Shown: positions 58,201 to 64,000 of the stretch, one piece after another
Layout of the letters: every line of letters begins with the position of its first letter
How positions within the stretch are numbered: the first letter of the stretch is position 1
Origin: Enoplosus armatus
Lineage: Eukaryota > Chordata > Actinopteri > Centrarchiformes > Enoplosidae
Length of the DNA: 64,000 nt
NCBI RefSeq assembly: GCF_043641665.1
Contig: NC_092193.1
Coordinates: 10,346,501-10,410,500 of the forward strand
Direction of reading: 5' to 3'
Translations under genes and position numbers: made by a program
The notes under the pieces: model-generated
Database searches by the model: none
Seen by the model: the letters and a program-made list of their open reading frames with translations, nothing else
What the model was told of the DNA's origin: nothing

Positions 58201-61200
58201 TTTTCACAACATTATTGCACCCTCATCTGTAATGCCTTATGGAGAACAGGCATGTTCATTTCACTCCAAAATGACATGGGAATTGAGACAAATCCAACAG
58301 AATTTCATGTGTTTTTATTTCATAAAGTCCCAAACAATGACAGCCTGAGGACACTGAATAACAAACAGCAGAAAGCGATGCCTTAAAGCCACATCAAGGC
58401 CTCTCGCTGAGCTGTAAACTTACATACGAAAAAACAAGTGGTTTTCTTCCCCTGAGAAAACAACTCATCGGGCATGTTCTGCAGGAACCACTTCAGATGA
58501 AGCGAGTTAGAGGCGGGAAACTGACCTGTGAGAGAGCAAAGGGAGTTGGGCGTGATCTCGGGACTCAGGGGATCCAGTCTCACAGGTTGGGGCAGTTGGG
58601 ACAGCGACTGTGAAAGTGGCTCTGGCCCGGCTGAGGACTCGAGATTGCCCTCAGGATCCACAGAGCACATCTCGACAACTGACTGCTCTGCACACAGGAG
58701 AACACCTGGAAAAAATGCTCCCTGTGACTGATACAATATGACATATGACATTAGATTGTTAATACTGATGCATTAGTGTGAAAGTAGCATTTGTATAGTG
58801 CTGGGGTTCAGTTCAGTCCAGTTGTTCCCAACATAGAGCTCGGGCCCCTCCAAAGGGTCACAAGATAAATCTGAGTGGTCATGAGATGATTAATGGGGCT
58901 GGAAAGACGAAAAAAGCAAAGTTATGAAATATTGGATCATTTGACCTCTCTGGGCCTCAGTTATTTAAATGAAACCATCTGAGAGATTTAAAGGTGAAAT
59001 CTGAAACGTAACAAGGAGCCCCAACTGGACAGCAAACAAGGCCTCATAAGCCAGAAGGGATGGGAAATACTGGTTTAATCTTTACTGTAGTTTATAAGCT
59101 TGTCATAAACTATCAAGCAACCAGTGGTGGAAAGTAACCAAGTTCACTTCCTGAAGGAGTGTAATTGAGGTACAAGTTTCAAATGTCTAAGAGTTGTTAG
59201 CAGTTCCACCAAAGAGACATTTATCCTTCTGAACTTCTCACATGGTTTCATTTAAACAACTTCTCAAATTATCCAATAAATCAAAGTTTACAGGAAAGTA
59301 AAAAAACACAACAACAGAATTTTTGTAGCAGAACTTTGATTTTCCTTCTTTCCTCCCTTTAATCATCTCACTACCTCACCAATTTATCTTGTGACCCTTT
59401 GGAGGGGTCCAACCTCTAAGCAACTGAACTGTATACAAAGAATTAGCTCTACAGCTGCTAAATGCTCCACTTCGTTCGCCAGCTAGTGGCCACCTGTCTC
59501 TGTCTGCTGTTTGCTGCTGAGCAGGTAGTGTACAGTGAGGTTTTAGAGCTTTTTCTCTTGCTATGTGAGCGGTGAGAGTGAACCAAAACGGTAAAGTTTT
59601 AGCTGGTACATCCTGGACAGGTTGCCGGTCAATCACTGGGCTGACACACAGAGACAGACAACCATTCACGCTCACAGTCACACCTACGGGCAATTCAGAG
59701 TCAATTAACCTAACCTGCATGTCTTTGAATCGTGGGAGGAAGCCGGAGAACCCAGAGAGAACCCACCCAGGCACGGGGAGAACATGCAAATACCACACAG
59801 AGAGGCCCAGAACTACTGCACCACCAGTACTTGCACTTGTAATGGAGTATTTTTACATTGTTGTATTGGCACTTCTATTTGGGTAAAAGATCTGAGTACT
59901 TCTACCATGACTGCAAGTAACTACTCACCATAGCTGTTAGATAAATGTAGACGAATAAAAAGTACAGTATTTTCCTCTTAAATGTGTTAAAGTAGAAGGA
60001 TAAAGTGGCAGAAAATGGAAGTACCCAAGTAAAGTACAAGTACCTCAGAATTTTACTTGAGTAAACGCCCTTATTTACTTTCCACTAGTGTTAGGGTGCC
60101 CACAGTCTGATAAGATTAAACGCCTTATGAGATCGTGGTTGAGTGGCATGTCAGGTCAGGTCATAATAAAGTCTCTACCATGTTCTTTGATGGCATCTCT
60201 GAATGACATGCGACAGGCAGCGGGGGAATTTAGTGCTTCGAGGACAGAGGAAGTGAGCACACAGGAAGTGTTCACACACAGGGCCACTGTTCGCCTGCAT
60301 GGCCTCTCGGGCTGCTCCTCCTGAAGACTGGGGTCTGTCAGCACCAACCAAACCTCACCCTGGCCTACATCGCCGCTCTGAAATAGAAACAGAAAGGCAG
60401 ACCAAGACAGAAAAGGGTTAGGAATTACTGAGAAACAGACTGACCTAGAAAGAAGCGGCTTAAAGGAAACAATACATAACAAAAGCTTACAAAGCACAAA
60501 TTAGAGCAAATTGTCATTTCTGTTCAAGAATCACAGCTTTGATGAGATTATTCATTAAACAGGATACACACAGTGCTGGCTACTCATACAACAACATTAA
60601 AAAGTGTGTTTCAGTAGCAAAGTCCACCACTTTGTTCTGAGCTGCTATCTCATCTTGGTCAAAGTTTAAAGGTCCAATCAATGGTAGAGGACGCCTGGGC
60701 CTCACACAGATTGTCATACGAGCAGCGATATGGACGCTGCTCTCTACGTCAGAACTCAATCTTATCAGTTTGCTGGTTCAAATGATCTCAAAAGGATGAT
60801 TGAGGAGCTCTACAAGACACAATGTTTATTATGTTCTTCTGACTGAAGTAAAATTAAATTAAAAAAGCAGAAATACCTGCATTATTCTCTTGTATACAAC
60901 AGTGGCGACAAAACTGCAGCGGCAGTTTTTAAGCTCGCTCTGAAAAAGAGAAGAAAACAGGTTTGAAATCGACCTACTGAAGATAAGTTATCACAATCTG
61001 CAGCAAAGTTTTAAATGTTCTCTGCCTGTGTGAGAAACTGTTCACCTGCAGTAGGTCTCGTAAGGTTTGTATTGTGCGGGGAAGGTAAAGCGGGGACACA
61101 GTCTGCCCCTCTGTGGGTTCAACTGAGCCCTCCTGACCAGACAGCAGGTAGCAGAAACTCGGAGCTGGACCTGCAGGTCTGCTTTCCTATAAAAACAAGA

Positions 61201-63882
61201 CATGTGAATAGCAGCTTAATTTTTAAGAAAAAAAATATTTAGTCAATCCAATCCTAAACCAAGCCCTCACTTAGTGAAGATACAGGATTCCTACTGTGGG
61301 AAGAACTTACACTGGACATACTGGGAGTGTTTCCATGATCTTTAAGAGGCATCACTGGGGGCCATAGACTGTCTATCAAGCTGAAAAGCCTGGTGCGCCT
61401 GAGAGTGAGACAAAAAAAAAGGGGGAAAAAGTAAGGAGGGAGGCACTGAAGGGGGGTGGGTGGGGGCGACTAGTGAATACGGGACTTCAATGGCAAGATA
61501 GAGAGCTTTCACAGCCAGTTTCACTTCCACTGAAACACGAATCTGTTAAGACAGAGCTCGTTTCAACGTCACCTAGAATTAACAGAGAGCATGCTTGGGC
61601 TGGCAGAGCAGATACACACAAAAACTGTTTTTACAAGCAGGTTTTGAGATACTGAAGGGTGGGAAAACGGTTCACACCCTATGTAAATCACTATATCATT
61701 GTGGCCCTAAAATAATAAGGTTTAGAAAATCAATTAAAGCGGGATTTTAACGACCACATGTCTAATGACATTTGCCTTCTTTCACCACATTGTTAATCTC
61801 AGTAATGACAGATTGAAATGAAATTTTATGATGTTTCATTTACGTCAAATTGATACTGGAAGTAGGGATTAAATCATTAAAAGGGGAAATTCAACCAAGT
61901 AGCAACTCCAACAGGGCACGTCAACCTCTCTTTTCCAAGAACTACTTGCCGAGCTCAGGGTGGCCGGTCAACGTTACTTATTCATCCATGTGTGTGCCGT
62001 CATATCAGCCAGTGCTTAACAACCTGTTAGTCAGCCTGTAATCACAGGGTTTCTTTGTGTGGAACTGGTTCTGCAGCCCATACAAGTCCAGTGAGGCCTG
62101 CTCAAGGATGAGTAACAACAAAACTAACAGGACTCATTTAACTCATTGTGATTTTGATACTGAGCTTATACACTTGTTTAGCAAACATTAATGCACCTTT
62201 TAAAGCTTTAATGGTACAGCTGTACCGTTTGTAGTTAGTAATCTTCAAATGTCTCCCTCCATTAAGAGCTGAGGTGTAGATCGTTATGACATTTCTTTTA
62301 GTTTTGGTTGGCATAAATCCAAGAATAGGCAACTTTCCTGTGAAAACATTCTCTTACCATAAGGACAATATTGACAGGCCTCACTACTCACACAGGTGCC
62401 AGAGTGGCCTCTGATTATTTGTTTAGAAACCACACACCCCTCAAAGACTAACACAAGAAATAGTTGGACATCTTGGGAAATTCACCTTTTCTCCTTCTTG
62501 CTGAGAGTAGATGACAAGATTGATATCACTCTTATATATGCCCAGCTAAGCTACAGTCAGGAGACAGTTAGCTTAGTTTAGCAAGACTGGGAGCAGGGGG
62601 GAAACAGCTAGCCTGGCTCTGCCCTAAGGTAACAAAATACACCTACTAGCACCTGTAAAGCTCACTAATTAACACGTTATAACTTGTTTGTTTCATCTGT
62701 ACAAAAAACGAAGTGGAAAAAGTGACAAATTGTGGTTAATGTCCGGGACTATTTCTTGGCCGGCCACAGTGACTTCCTGATGTCTTGTCTTCACAGTGAG
62801 GTTAATTAGTGAGCTTTAGTGGTGCTGGAATTTATTTGTTTTTAACCTTTGGACAGAACCAGGCTCGCCGTTTCCCCTGCTTCCAGTCATTAAAAAAAAG
62901 CAAATTCACCAAAATGTCAAACTATTCCTTTAAGGTAGAGATTATTACAATATTCTTAGAAGTCCAATATTTACTGGTTCTAAGAAACTGGGGGGAAAAA
63001 TTAAACCCTAAGTTATCCCAACCAGGCCCACGTGTTTTTCCACTAATAAGACGGCCCATGTGTGAGCACAGAAGATCCCATCCATCACAGGCTGACCACA
63101 GACAACCTTCTGGGACATTATAGGCTGCGGTGGCATTGAAAATACCAAGGATGTAAACATACCCCCAAGCCGGTCTCTAAATGTTCCCATGTCAGTTCTT
63201 CTAACTGCTGCTAATCTGGGATCCTGACTATGGAAACTCACAAGGGACACAGAGCGTGCACCTCGGTATCACTTTACATGTAAACACAGTGGCACTGCTG
63301 GCAGGACAGCATAATCAGGTTCATGTGAACGTTAAATTCTCATTGTATTGTAAATGTGGGTGTTGATGTCTGAGAGGGGCATTCAAGGATAAAAATGGGG
63401 AATTTGCTGCGGTTTATAATACTAGAGATTCACACATAAGGCACTAAAACCAAGATCCACATGTGTGATGGTTCAGCTTGAGACTTCTATAGCACAAGGT
63501 CCTGAGGCTACTTGACTAGAATTTCATATCAGGATCTGTCTATCACACGCATTTAGCCAAGGCTGTTGTCTCAGATGGCTAAGGAGCGAGATAAGATAAC
63601 CTCTCATATAGCAGAAATCCATATAACTAAATGGTATTGGTCACAGGTTGAAGTTTACCCTTGGCTGTGAAATGAACTACTCAGGCTTGGAGCGACGGGT
63701 ACAGAACAGAGTGTGGGTCTCACCTTTCTCGTGTGACCCGCTGCACCACTTTAATGCCTCTCAGTACGCAGGTCCTCCCCTGCCACATGTGGCGGTAGTG
63801 GTGGAGGTCGTCTCTGCAGGACAGGAGGTGGAGCTGGACCACGCTGAACATGCCGTAGCTGTCCTGGACAAGCACACAGAGC
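55207..63882 (-). CDS. spidr: SPIDR (scaffold protein involved in DNA repair), C-terminal part, 10 exons, 5' end beyond window
   Basis: Exons in transcript order: 63882-63724, 61398-61311, 61186-61046, 60939-60877, 60377-60179, 58705-58526, 57271-57175, 57100-56989, 56012-55956, 55326-55207. All have GT/AG borders and compatible phases, giving about 404 residues and a TGA stop. Recognisable pieces are RTRLFSLIDSLWPP, FRDAIKEHG-VLLCAEQSVV, VIVGVDESTAYSWPACNHCG, FRCVSCKSVLD and the terminal VLGKEVGPL...WIGLEEICL. Two CxxC pairs (CNHC and CVSC) in adjacent exons suggest a zinc ribbon. Known role: SPIDR brings RAD51 and BLM/FIGNL1 together in homologous recombination. Identification rests on remembered similarity of the tail and on the locus, since SPIDR lies next to CEBPD in human. 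At 58705 the acceptor TTTTTTCCAG was chosen over one at 58721, which would break frame. No exon is visible beyond 63882; the remaining exons, about half of the protein, lie off the edge. Confidence 0.8.
56324..56866. mobile_element. MITE-like element (family A) in spidr intron
   Basis: Contains the family landmarks TTAGCTTAGCTTAGCAAGAAG, GAAGAGCTAGCCTGGCTCTG and GCTAAGCTTAGTTTGCC. The ends are diverged (TTAAAGCAATGATTCC and CCAAAACTATTCCAGTAA). It lies in the intron between the last-but-one pair of exons. It has no coding capacity. Confidence 0.6.
58820..59075 (+). repeat. Interspersed repeat (family H), forward copy in spidr intron
   Basis: It runs from GTTGTTCCCAACATAGAGCTC through AAAGGGTCACAAGATAAATC to GATGGGAAATACTGGTTTA. 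This is a common teleost repeat. An inverted relative follows at about 59180-59415. Confidence 0.6.
59180..59415 (-). repeat. Interspersed repeat (family H), inverted copy in spidr intron
   Basis: Contains GTTAGCAGTTCCACCAAAGAG and ATCTTGTGACCCTTTGGAGGG. It is shared with 7920-8215 in the same orientation and is the reverse of 58820-59075. Confidence 0.6.
59605..59815. repeat. Common teleost interspersed repeat in spidr intron
   Basis: Contains the very widespread fish sequence CGGGCAATTCAGAGTCAATTAACCTAAC... leading to GGAGGAAGCCGGAGAACCC and CATGCAAATACCACACAGAG. The class is uncertain. The long open frame on the minus strand here is an artefact of the repeat, not a gene. Confidence 0.65.
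62453..62936. mobile_element. MITE-like element (family A) in spidr intron
   Basis: The ends are AAGAAATAGTTGGACATCTTG and CAAAATGTCAAACTATTCCTTT, an inverted repeat. Inside are GGAAACAGCTAGCCTGGCTC and AGCTCACTAATTAACACG. Same family as 1735-2548, 23815-24600 and 56324-56866. Confidence 0.65.
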
Positions 63883-64000
63883 CTGGGGGGAAAAAAAACA
63901 ACAAAAATGGAGAGTCAAAAATTAGACTGGTTTGATACACTGATCTTCATCTTAACATTTTAAATCACGTTAAAGACAAAGTGAAATACATTTTCCAAGT

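Larger units (their letters stand above)
59122..60088. mobile_element. Family B element split by two later insertions, in spidr intron
   Basis: The left end CAGTGGTGGAAAGTAACCAAG is at 59122. The right part (CTTGTAATGGAGTATTTTTAC to TTACTTTCCACTAGTG) is at about 59830-60088. Between them lie an inverted family H copy (about 59180-59415) and a common teleost repeat (about 59605-59815, with AACCTAACCTGCATGTCTTT and CACGGGGAGAACATGCAAA). The nesting gives an order of insertion. Confidence 0.6.

Noticed and set aside
59376..59798. 140-codon minus-strand frame in a spidr intron
   Set aside because: It coincides with a very common fish interspersed repeat; not a gene.

Overview
The window is vertebrate nuclear DNA, most probably from a percomorph-type teleost. 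It has intron-bearing genes with GT/AG splice sites, long CA/GT microsatellites, and many copies of short interspersed elements of kinds that are very common in bony fish. There are no bacterial-style operons and no CRISPR arrays, and I recognised no tRNA or rRNA genes.

Positions 1 to about 36,000 form a gene-poor stretch. I found no exon there that I could tie to a known protein. It holds microsatellites, at least six families of terminal-inverted-repeat or other interspersed elements (often nested in one another), and several AT-rich or repeat-free blocks that look like candidate conserved non-coding sequence. In tetrapods the interval beyond UBE2V2 leads toward EFCAB1/CLXN and SNAI2; no exon of either was recognised.

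From about 36,000 to the end is a compact cluster of four genes. ube2v2 (minus, four coding exons, complete, 145 aa) is followed by mcm4 (minus, 16 coding exons plus one non-coding 5' exon, complete, 860 aa). Next comes cebpd (plus, a single exon, 293 aa). Last are the C-terminal ten exons of spidr (minus), which runs off the right edge. I placed the splice sites by hand, and reading frame is kept across every junction.

Three of the four genes concern genome maintenance. UBE2V2 is the UEV partner of UBC13 for K63 ubiquitin chains, MCM4 is a subunit of the replicative helicase, and SPIDR is a RAD51/BLM scaffold. CEBPD is an inducible bZIP transcription factor. Gene order and strands equal the human 8q11.21 block read in reverse, except that PRKDC, which lies between MCM4 and CEBPD in human, is absent here. 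No novel multi-gene system was found. The points most worth following are the missing PRKDC, an RPA70-like zinc-ribbon/OB layout at the SPIDR C-terminus, the repeat-built region upstream of cebpd, and the candidate enhancers in the gene-poor left half.
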